The position numbers and the translations under genes were made by a program. This document shows, in pieces, positions 24,201 through 33,704 of a stretch of DNA of 64,000 nt (position 1 is the first letter of the stretch; every line of letters starts with the position of its first letter). The stretch covers positions 65,229,674 through 65,293,673 of the forward strand of contig CM072517.1 of the NCBI GenBank assembly GCA_036898135.1, given 5' to 3'. The notes below the pieces were generated by a model that was not told where the DNA came from, did not search any database, and saw only the letters and a program-made list of their open reading frames with translations. Source of the DNA: Oncomelania hupensis. Its lineage: Eukaryota > Mollusca > Gastropoda > Littorinimorpha > Pomatiopsidae.

Positions 24201-25573
24201 CATGTACAGTGTAGTGGAATGTCAGGTCATAACATTGCAGCCTGTACAGTCAGTGTAGTGGAATGTCAGGTGATAACATTGCAGCCTGTACAGTGTAGTG
24301 GAATGTCAGGCCATAACATTGCAGCCTGTACAGTGTAGTGGAATGTCAGGCCATAACATTGCAGCCTGTACAGTGTAGTGGAATGTCAGGTCATAACATT
24401 GCAGCATGTACAGTGTAGTGGAATGTCAGGTCATAACATTGCAGCCTGTACAGTCAGTGTAGTGGAATGTCAGGTCATAACATTGCAGCATGTACAGTGT
24501 AGTAGAATGTCAGGCCATAACATTGCAGCATGTACAGTCAGTGTAGTGGAATGTCAGGTCATAACATTGCAGCATGTACAGTGTAGTGGAATGTCAGGTG
24601 ATAACATTGCAGCATGTACAGTGTAGTGTAATGTCAGGTCATAACATTGCAGCATGTACAGTGTAGTGGAATGTCAGGTGATAACATTGCAGTATGTACA
24701 GTGTAGTGGAATGTCAGGTCATAACATTGCAGCATGTACAGTGTAGTGAAATGTGATGTCATAATATTGCAGCCTGTACAGTCAGTGTAGTTGAATGTCA
24801 GGTGATAACATTGCATCCTGTACAGTCAGTGTAGCGGAATGTTAGGCCATAACATTGCAGCCTGTACAGTCAGTGTAGTGGAATGTCAGGCCATAACATT
24901 GCAGCCTGTACAGTGATTGTAGTGGAATGTCAGGTGATAACATTGCAGTCTGTACAGTCAGTGTAGTGGAATGTCAGGTCATAACATTGCAGCCTGTACA
25001 GTCAGTGTAGTGGAATGTCAGGCCATAACATTGCAGCCTGTACAGTGTAGTGGAATGTCAGGCCATAACATTGCAGCCTGTACAGTGTAGTGGAATGTCA
25101 GGTCATAACATTGCAGCCTGTACAGTCAGTGTAGTGGAATGTCAGGTCATGACATTGCAGCCTGTACAGTCAGTGTAGTGGAATGTCAGGCCATAACATT
25201 GCAGCCTGTACAGTCAGTGTAGTGGAATGTCAGGCCATAACATTGCAGCCTGTACAGTCAGTGTAGTGGAATGTCAGGTGATAACATTGCAGCCTGTACA
25301 GTCAGTGTAGTGGAATGTCAGGCCATAACATTGCAGCCTGTACAGGCCGTGGTTCAAACTCCGGCCCCGTTCACGGCCTCAGGAAGAAAACAAAAACGAA
25401 TGCAAAAAAAACTTGAGACACTGTGTTCCTAGTCCTTGCAATGAGAGTATAAGCCGAGATCTAATCTGTGCACGCAAGCATTCCATCACATGGATTTTAA
25501 AGACCATGACGCTTATGTCCTCAAATGGTGAGTGCCGGCTACACAAATACACCCAGCACGCAGTAGGTGGGCA

Positions 25574-25575
<2 letters not shown>
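21262..25575 (+). mobile_element. tRNA-type SINE expanded by an internal minisatellite
   Basis: At 21268-21292 the A-box-like TTGGCCCAGTGGTGTAGGCA occurs once. At 25351-25375 the B-box-like GGTTCAAACTCCGGCC occurs once, followed by a SINE-like body to the CA repeat (with GAGTGCCGGCTACAC, CCCAGCACGCAGTAGGTGGG). Everything between is the 40/44-bp array, whose unit continues the head sequence (GGCAGTGTAGTGGAATGTCA). The simplest reading is that the anticodon-to-variable-loop segment of a SINE head amplified in place. A tRNA-like fold of the collapsed head has not been tested. Confidence 0.5.
21294..25345 (+). repeat. 40/44-bp minisatellite, roughly 95 units
   Basis: The unit GTAGTGGAATGTCAGGTCAT + AACATTGCAGCCTGTACAGT exists in two lengths, with or without an extra CAGT, and with GGTCAT, GGCCAT or GGTGAT at one position. 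The 44-bp form dominates the first ~2.6 kb; the 40-bp form is enriched from about 24000 to 24760. The frames at 23303-23494 and 24378-24626 are artefacts. Confidence 0.95.
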
Positions 25576-25576
<1 letters not shown>

Positions 25577-25611
<35 letters not shown>

Positions 25612-25752
25612 ACACACACACACACATACACACATACACACACACGCACACACACACACACATACACACACACACACACACGCGCGCGCACACACCCACA
25701 CCTACACACACACACCCATACACACACCCACTCATACACACACACACACACA
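25577..25752. repeat. (CA)n microsatellite
   Basis: Interrupted CA run at the 3' end of the expanded SINE, possibly its tail. Confidence 0.9.
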
Positions 25753-26272
25753 GAAAGAATTAAATAAATTTTCAAAAATTACAGATTGTTTTCAAATCTG
25801 TGTGAAATAAGTCCAAAATAATCCAAAAACAACATGTGCAACAATGTTTTTGTCTGTCCGTCCGCCTGCCTGTCCGGCGTCCGACGTCGGGCCCTGTCAG
25901 GGCAATTTCTATTTTATTACTTTTTTTTTAAGGTAACATTTAAGTCCCCAGCACAATGCGCATAGAGGACTATGATGTTAAGATACAAGATAAACATTAC
26001 AACTCTAAAGTCGGTACAAAACAAATCCTATCCTATCCTGTCCCGTAACCCGGAGGTCGTAGGGGCACCACAGATGATCGTTTAACCAGCATACTCCATC
26101 TTTCAAAACAAAAACAATGTAAAATATCAGGACAACAGTTAAAAGTTAAGCCATTATAAGGTTTCAAGGACCCCCTTGATAGAGCATTCGTTGCCGTTTA
26201 AGTAATATGTCCGGGACAGTTTAAAAACAAAACAAAATAGAAACAGGTTGAAAGAGTGTAAGATCACGATTA
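25753..26272 (-). mobile_element. Dispersed-repeat fragment and LINE 3' end
   Basis: 25848-25890 is a 'gtctgtccgtccgcctg' dispersed-repeat fragment. At 26028-26103, TATCCTATCCTGTCCCGTAA and ATGATCGTTTAACCAGC match, in minus orientation, the LINE 3' end at 12660-12740. No gene is seen in the rest. Confidence 0.5.
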
Positions 26273-26850
26273 CTACATTACATTACATGATTATTGCTTT
26301 AGGTCCAGCGGACTCTTCCGAGCCAAATCAGGACCGGACAACCCCTGATCCGCAGAAAAGATCTGCTGAAACAACCCCAGTGGTAAAACCGAAAGCTCTC
26401 CACCAGCCAGTCACTTTACAATAAAGACATCCCACGCAGGGGACGCTGAGGCTGTACTCTAATTTATCGAACCCCCATTTACAAAAACAAAATAGAATAC
26501 AAACATCATTATAAATTATCAACAAAACACATACATAAAAAATACCTACATTGCTAAATAATAACATCTTAGGAAGCCCTAGTGACCACCTGGCAGAAAG
26601 GGTCCAATATTCCCAAGCTGATCCAACAAACCTCATAAACAAATAAGGAGTCTTGTCCCGGAAGAGTTTTCAAGAAAAAATGTAGGTGACTGGTCTAGCG
26701 AAGAAGAAGATAGTATAGCGGATTGATAGAACAGAGCAGGAATGAGAAAGAGCAAATGAAAAAGACAGCGACAGTGGGAATTTAAAGCACTAAATTTCCA
26801 GAAAGTGGGGATACTATTTATACTGAAACCCTCGGCACCCCAACGGGGGT
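26273..26850 (-). mobile_element. Retroposon family R, copy D
   Basis: Full-length minus-strand copy: ATTAC pentamer tail at 26273-26289, 3'-end block to 26330, 5' end at GGGTTTCAGTATAAATAGTA (about 26832). It carries the longest version of the family frame (26642-26328, 104 residues). Confidence 0.72.
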
Positions 26851-27030
26851 TCACGATTACTAACTATACTAAATGTAAGAGGTACTATTGTTACCAGAGG
26901 AGCAATGGTCCAGGGATTTAAAAAAACACCAAACAAACAGAGAAAATGGAAAGCCGGTAACATTGTAATGCAGGAAGAATCATTAAATACAGATAAGAAT
27001 TAAAGCCGGGTAAAAGGAGTATATCATGAC

Positions 27031-27095
27031 AATTACATTACATGGTTATTGCTTTAGGTCCAGCGGACTCTTCCGAGCCAAATCAGAACCAGATA
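27031..27095 (-). mobile_element. Retroposon family R, 3' end fragment E
   Basis: Only the last ~50 bp and the TTACA-type tail of the family remain, a severely 5'-truncated copy. Confidence 0.6.
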
Positions 27096-27597
27096 TCATT
27101 ACAAAGAGAGACAGAGAGAAAGAGAGAAATTTGGGACAACGAAACCACCGCGATTCAAAAACAAAGCCTATACTATATTTTAAATTATTAAAAGCTATTC
27201 GTATCTATGTAGTTGTATATTTTTATTCATCTTTATATAAGTGATATTCATATAAAGTACTTAAAGACGGAAGGGATACGAATAATTATTGTGAAATACA
27301 CAGACAACCTTGGAAAGGGTTAAGATTTATTATAATACAAAATTGTTTACAAATCCACTAATATGTGGACTAATCAACCACGGAAGGGGATTGGGAGTGT
27401 GTTTAAAAAAATTGGTAAACATGATGGTCAACATTCAACCCTCCGGAAACCGGGTAGCCATACACAGACACACCTCCGGTGAAGCCGGGTGAAAACCCTC
27501 ATCTTTTAGCCATTCATTCCTCCGGAGATACCGGGTGAAAAACAACTTGTCATTCACGGGCAGTAAACTATACAGTTAAAATGTAAGTGTTTATAAG
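27096..27597. other. AT-rich DNA with three mini-hairpins; no gene
   Basis: CTCCGG...CCGGGTGAAAA-type short inverted repeats occur at about 27440-27456, 27474-27495 and 27520-27543. No coding frame is supported. Confidence 0.5.
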
Positions 27598-27947
27598 TGT
27601 TACACTCGATTGATGTTGGTGTTTTTCTACCAGTAGATGATTCAGCCCCAATGCTTGAATTCTCCTGATAGGTGTAAACTCGGATTCGTTTATCCACGCA
27701 ACCCGTTCAATCAGCATACAAGTCACAGAGTCGACGTATGAAGTTTTCCACTTTTATTCAGCACACATCAACAACTGCATACAATCGCTTTTCCACTCTC
27801 AACTGTTTACTTTCAACTCTCATCTAACAACAATGCAAACTCAAATCAAAGGTAAATACACTCTATTATTGAATACTTTGCAAAGCGAAACGATTAGATC
27901 TATCGTGCGCGTTTCAGACATACTATCCTTCGCGTTTCAACGTAACA
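27598..27947 (-). mobile_element. 3' LTR of gypsy relic, 350 bp
   Basis: Bounded by TGTTAC (27598) and GTAACA (27942-27947); same family as 20385-20971 but shortened internally. On the minus strand it is immediately preceded by the G-rich GATTGGGGGGTTA, a plausible polypurine tract, which places it as the 3' LTR of the element at 27948-31122. AATAAA is retained. Confidence 0.75.
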
Positions 27948-28035
27948 TAACCCCCCAATCAAGAAGAAATTTACCCAATTTCTTTTAACAACGTTGAAAC
28001 GTAATGCACAAACAAAGTCCAGAATTAAAACTTAT

Positions 28036-28225
28036 TTCAGACTGTCTGAACACTGTCAATGTTCACAGTTCATTCACACAGAGTCAATGTTTCTCATCTG
28101 CAAGTCTTTCTGGATACTGTCAATGTTCACAGTTTATCTACACAGTCAATGTTTTTCATCTTCAAGTCTGTCTAGATATTACCAATGTTCTTAGTTCATC
28201 AACACAGTCAAATTTCTTTCATCCG
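28036..28225. repeat. ~62-bp tandem repeat, three units
   Basis: Units share TGTCAATGTTCACAGTT, ACACAGTCAATGTTT and TCATCTGCAAGTCT. It occupies the place where most of RT and RNase H should be. Confidence 0.7.
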
Positions 28226-30339
28226 CAAGGAAACGACGCCCTCGTCAGTTGCGGTTGTCATCGGCCCAAAGACGATGATCACGTGGGTTTTCCTGGAGTC
28301 GATGCATACTCTGTTGCTCCCGTCCTTCTTCTTCACGACCACGACAGGGGACGCTTAGGGGGAACTGGACTCCCTGATGATGCCCATCTTCAGCATCTCA
28401 TCGATATCTTTCTTCAAGGATTCACGGGCCTTGAAAGGGATCGGGAAGGGTTTGGATCGAACAGGGATATTTGAAGTAAGGTGGACTTCATGTTCGACCA
28501 AAGTCGTAGAGCCTGGGACATCACTGAAGCTATGGGGAAACTCGCCCATAAGGTCATTGAACTCCAACGTTTGACCTTCCGTCAAGCTCGGTCCTAGCTT
28601 AACATCATCGATGCCTTCTTTGCTGTGGAAATCTCCTATTTCCAACAGTTCCTCGCTGTTGAAGCTGTCGTCGATCTCAGCTGCTGTTGCTGCGTGTACA
28701 GTCTCTGATGGCCTTTCCACGTACCGCTTAAGGAGGTTGGCGTGGTATATCTTGGAATGCTGGCCGACCTTCACCTTGTAGTCGTTGATCCCCACTACGG
28801 TCTCCACTTCGTACGGGCCTTTCCACTGCATCAGCAACTTATTATGATCAGTAGGTAGCAGCACCAGCACTTTGTTGCCAGGTTTGAACTTCCTGTTTAC
28901 AGCCCTACGATCGTAGTAGTGCTTTCCACAGTCTTGGGACTTCTTCAGGTTTTCTCTGGCTATCTCGAGAGTCTGCTCCAGCTTCTCCCGTAGCTCAAAC
29001 ACGTACTGGTAGCTGTTCTTCACCTCTGGGGTCTCTACTTCTTTCGTCAACAGTTCTTTCAGGATGTGCATCGGCCCTCTGATGGTTCTTCCGTAAGCAG
29101 CTCGAACGGAGAGAAGCCGGTGGACTCCTGCGGTACTTCTCTGTAGGCGAAAAGTAGGGCGTTGATGTAGCGATGCCATTGTCTGGGCTGCTCGCTGCAC
29201 AGTTTCTTCAGGGTGGACTTCAGGGTAGCATTGAACTTTTCGACAAGCCCGTTGCACATCGGGTGGTAGGGTGTCGTAGTCAAATGCCGAATGCTCAGCA
29301 GTCTGTTGACCTCCTTCATGCAGTCAGAGACGAACTGCGTCCCGAGGTCTGTCAGAATTTCTTCAGGCACTCCAAGTCTACTGAACATGTCCACCAGTGC
29401 CTCTGCTACAGTTTCAGTGTCAATCTTTTTCAGTGGCACTGCTTCTGGGTACCGAGTCGCATAGTCCACTAAGGTCAGTACCCACCGGTGACCTTCTTCA
29501 CTCGGAGGTTTTATTTCGCCGATTAGGTCTAAGGCCACCCTCTTGAAAGGTCGGTCGATCAAAGGCATCCTCTGCATAGGCACTTTCGGGACCCTTCCTC
29601 GAGGTATGGTCTTCTGGCAAATGTCACATGATCGGCAGAAACGGCTGACGTCCGCATGAAGTACTGGCCAGTAGAACACCGCCTGGATTCTGTCTGACGT
29701 CTTCTCGATCCCTAGGTGACCTCCCATGATTGAGTCATGTGCTACTTCCATCACTTGGCGCCTTATGGGTAACGGTACCAAGACTTGACGTAGTGGTTTA
29801 CCTCCGTTGACCCTCGGGTGCTGGAAGATTCTGTACAGGATCTTTGCCTTCACCTCGAAATAGACCGTGCCACTGCCCTTGGTCACGTGGTCTTGGCGGT
29901 TCCTGTACTTGTTTAAAGTGCTATCAGCTTCCTGGAGCTGGATCACCTTATCTCTATCCACGATGGCAGCTTTGGAGTTGTCGGCGACTATCAGTGGCGT
30001 AGACGTCTTGTCTCTCTTGGCCTGGGCCCTGGTAGTAGCGGCACCGACGATCTCTGGTCGGCAGGGCTGAGCCGGAGTAGCCACATTGTCCCGTAGCAGC
30101 TCTGTAAGGTCCCCATCGGGAAACGGCAATGGATCCTCCTCCACAAATTCGACGCGTAGGTTTGAGGCAGGACTCCACTCTGGATCGGGGTCGTCGGGTC
30201 GTCTCGCGCCGTCGATATTCCCGATCATCAAATCATACAGCGGCTTCTTCAGGCAAACCGCTTCTACTTCGCCTATGTAGAAAGGGGTGCTGACTTGAAT
30301 CTTCGCAACTGGCGCTTTCACACATTTGCTGTCGGCCAT
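28226..30339 (-). pseudogene. Gypsy pol relic: integrase then RT start
   Basis: From MADSKCVKAPVAKIQ the frame holds the end of the protease (YDLMIGNIDGARR). The integrase follows: an H2C2 zinc finger (H..SIMGGHLGIEK...CRSCDIC), then the catalytic core with D in VALDLIGE, D in LTDLGTQFVSD and E in NGLVEKFNATLK. A -1 frameshift near 29095 separates the core from the GPY/F module (LLMQWKGPYEVE, HANLLKRYVER). The same frame then enters the RT N-terminus: FSDVPGSTTLVEHEVHL, then MLKMGIIRESSSP. A further shift at about 28357 leads into VVVVKKKDGSNR before homology is lost. Integrase before RT is the order known from Gmr1-like gypsy elements. RT catalytic and RNase H regions are absent. Confidence 0.82.
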
Positions 30340-30345
30340 GAGTGT

Positions 30346-31122
30346 TTATTTTGAATCGCCAGTGAACTGTTCTTTAGAGATCAGATCTTCTCTGACGATG
30401 ACCCCACTGCAGCCAGAGTCTCTTAGAACAGTCACTTCATGATTTCCGACGCGTCCCTTGGAAACAGGCATGTTCTGTACGGTCACAGCTGCGCTGGCGA
30501 CGACGGGGATGGATTTCCCGTTGGCAAGGAAAAGTTGTCCATCATTCATGCACTCTTGCGCGTCCGCAAGAGTAGCTGTGCGCTCGGTCTCACTCGGAAG
30601 AATGACGCTCCCGCCGCACACTTGATGGTCAGATCTACTGGTTTGCCGTTGATTGGAGAACCGCCTCTGCCGGTTGCCCGCCGCTGCATTGTCCATATTG
30701 CTCCTCTGTCCGCTACTTTTGTTTTGAGGACAGTTAGCAGCTCTGTGGTCCGTGGCGTTGCAGGTGAAACAGCCTCTTGAATGCCCTTCCCTGGGAGGTG
30801 GCGTGGAGTCCGTGTGTCTCTGGCTCGTCTGACTCCCTTGGATCTGGTTCCCATGGTTTCCAGTCTTCTGAAATGGCTTCGTCGCATTGGGTGGCCCCAG
30901 CGTCTTCTCATAAGCGATGAGATGTCTTTCAGCAGCTTCAGCAACGTCTTTTAGCGTCTGCAACTTTTGTATTTCCAAGTGGATCGCGAGGTCCTTAGGG
31001 CTGGCGTTGAGTAATTGCTCCCTCACGATCAGATCATGGAGACTCTCGTAAGTCTTCCCTTTGCCTGATAATTCCACCCACTTGTGTAGATATGACGACA
31101 GGCGCTCCACAAACTTAATACA
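30346..31122 (-). pseudogene. Gypsy gag C-terminus, zinc knuckle and protease
   Basis: Starts within the capsid C-domain (FVERLSSYLHKWVEL, LHDLIVREQLLNASPKDLAI), then the zinc knuckle CFTCNATDHRAANC (CX2CX4HX4C), then protease with the active site DSGCSGVIV. A TAA at 30346-30348 lies in the same frame as the following ORF and inside the protease, so it looks like an inactivating stop. The N-terminal gag is missing: at 31122 the frame continues without a break into LINE sequence. A related gag fragment (FVEHLSSYLHKWVEC) is at 58932-59010. Confidence 0.78.
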
Positions 31123-31671
31123 TTTATCAAAGAGATCTAGCTGGACATCAAGCGGCAAATCTAACTTTCTACACTTCCTTAAAAGTGCATACATCGCACG
31201 TTCAGCTGACACGCTCTGGGCTCTCAAGTTCTTTTGAAATTTATTGTTATAATGAAAAAGGGTGCCTAAATATTTATATTCCCAAACTATTTGAAGGATT
31301 ACATCATTAAACTTGAAGACAGGCAACTTTCTGATTTTACCGCGGGAGAAAATCATAACTTTCGTTTTTGCAATATTTATACACAGACCAAACTTCGCAC
31401 AATATAAATTAAGAATATCTAGAGCTTTCTGCATGTCTTCAGCTGACTCTGATAAAACGGCTGTGTCATCAGCATATAATAACAGAAAGAATTTAAAATA
31501 CTGGTCAACATCTGAGAAATTGAACCCATTACCAATATTCCGTGGCAATGATAAACCATCAATATGTTCGGCAAGGAAAGACCTTAAATCGTTCAGAAAC
31601 AATGAAAATAGAATAGGTGATAAATTCTCACCTTGCCGCACTCCAGCATTACATGTAAAAAAAAGTAGGCG
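31123..31671 (-). pseudogene. LINE RT, C-terminal half
   Basis: Encodes GVRQGENLSPILFSLFLNDL, the catalytic LLLYADDTAVLS, the block KTKVMIFSRG and WEYKYLGTLFHYN, ending LDLFDKCIK. It is the continuation of 33705-36104, from which it is separated by a 2.03 kb insertion. After allowing for the insertion and one 5-bp duplication, the frame is off by one base in an 8-T run. The normal LINE end is missing and gypsy gag follows in frame. Confidence 0.78.
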
Positions 31672-31676
31672 ATATA

Positions 31677-33704
31677 TGTGACGACACGATTTTCAGCAGC
31701 AACAGAGAAAGCTATATTTTGTGCGAAGTTGCACCTCTCTACTGTGTAGTGTACATAAATAGCTTGACCGTTTTCTTTATTGCGTACGAAAGAATGCAGT
31801 AGCTGTAAGTCCACGTGCGTAACGTAGTAAATAGGGGTATGTAGAATAAGAAAAGGGGTACTGACGAGAACTCGACCGGTTTGCTTTTGGCCTGGGTGCG
31901 TTTAGTAAGGCAGAGTAGATTTGGCGCTTTTGCGAGAGGTCAGCTTTAGTCAAGCAGTAACCCTGTGACTGTGTGCCAGAGTAGAAGTAGGTGTTCTTGC
32001 TTGAAAGGCTGTTGTAATCGTTGATTCGAACCACCCAAGATCTTACGCCCTCGTCGGGGTAAGAATGTCTAGAGTCTGAGATAAAGGAGGATCGTAATTG
32101 CCATTTATTGGAGATAAATGTAGAATTCTTTCCTAAGGTTGTGTGGTCCTCTATTGGGCACCTGCCGAGGCTCAAGGTCTTTTGAAGAATTGAGATGTCT
32201 TTGTTGTGTGAGAATAACTAGCAAATGGCCAGAAACGAAATTAACTCTCAGGACTAACCACTGTGTCATACTGTGTTGTGTTGTTTCTGTGTTGGGGAGG
32301 TGTGTCACAGGCCGAGACCTAAAACGGTGAGTAAAACCCTGTAATTCATTTTCCTAGTGGCACGCACTTCGAGACTGCGTACGCGAATGAATGATGGTGA
32401 ATGAGGGGGAAAGGGATGTATTTTGATGAGTAATGGTTTATTGATTTTTGTATGATTTTCATATGATTTTCTTATTATATACATGAATGGGAAATGTCGT
32501 TGCTGTTGTTGCTAAGTGGGTCAAAGTGACGATCAAGAATGCATGTTGGAGAGAGAGAGAGGGGGTGTATGTATGGGGAGAGAGATAATTGTACTATGCT
32601 GGAGAGAGATGAAGGAAGTGGTGGATATGAGGAGAGCATGTTTGTATTATAGTACGATAAGATAGTATGGATGAAGGGAGATAATCGTGATGTATTTATA
32701 ACAGTTGAGAAGGATGATGAGGGTGAAGATGGAGGCGGAATGAATTAGGACTGTGTGATTGAAGTGTGATCGTAATGATTATGTATATTTATATAAATGA
32801 CTGTGCTTATGAAGGATATGAATTATTAGTATCAAGAGTTGCATTATATTATTGAACGTGTGCGTAGCATCACGTATTATTATCATTGTTGTTATGCATA
32901 ACCAGGTCAAGATGGCGGCCGGCGGCCGGCGTATTATGTTATGTAGTATTTGTGTTTTGTAGGCAGACTGTTAAGACTATATATTTGCTTACAGGTTTGG
33001 CCTGTATTATGCCGTTTAATCCTTTGCTGATGTAGTTGTGTTTCCACTACACCGTTACCTTGGTGCGGGACGTGCAACTGTGCTGTAACCTTTGCCTCTA
33101 CAGCTGGGAAGCGTGGATGTTGACTTCGCCACTACCGCCTCATCTTGCTTCAGTATCGTGGGCGTCGCCATTTACTACAGGAACTCCATGCACTACACCC
33201 GCGAACACACAGACTTGCACTACACGCACATAAAAACATATTTCATTTAGTTAATTGAATCATCCATCGTATTGAGTGAATAACTACTTAGCTCCTACTG
33301 AGCTCGACAAATGACATTTTGAACAGTGCTTCTGATCTGCAAGATAGCTTGGACAGTAGTTTGAAGATAAAAGATTTGCAACTCCATTTCTTTAGTTGAA
33401 ATTTATAGTATTTTGAATTGATTGTTTATTTATACTTTGTTGTACATTATTGTGTGAAACCAGTTGATGTTTAGTTCTGTTGGTTAAACAAGGGAGGTAA
33501 TTGTTAGTCAATACTGGGGTGGGGGTCTTGATAGGGGTGGAGGGTGGTTTAGTACCCCATTGTACTGTGTATGTGTGTTTAATTGTTGAATAAAAGAGTG
33601 TGGCTGTTATTCTGGCATTTTTGTGTTAGTTTATTTTATTTGAGTTTCTATCTCCCCACTCGTTGTTGAGCTGACGTCGCGGAACCCGCTCGGGTGACGT
33701 GACA
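31677..33704 (+). mobile_element. Solo LTR, 2028 bp, inserted in LINE RT
   Basis: Begins TGTGACGACACG, ends GGTGACGTGACA, and is flanked by ATATA on both sides (31672-31676 and 33705-33709). Removing it and one ATATA brings the two halves of the LINE RT together at the expected residue. AATAAA at 33589-33594 suits plus orientation. No gag or pol frame is present; the frames at 32175-31777 and 33036-33233 are unrecognised. A long solo LTR is preferred; a non-autonomous LTR element is possible. Confidence 0.8.

Noticed and set aside
19121..25345. Possible CRISPR arrays
   Set aside because: There are no unique spacers between the repeats: units are head-to-tail minisatellites with scattered substitutions, in an animal-type sequence.
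25379..25810. CA-repeat frames (poly-TH, poly-CV)
   Set aside because: Pure dinucleotide-repeat translation.
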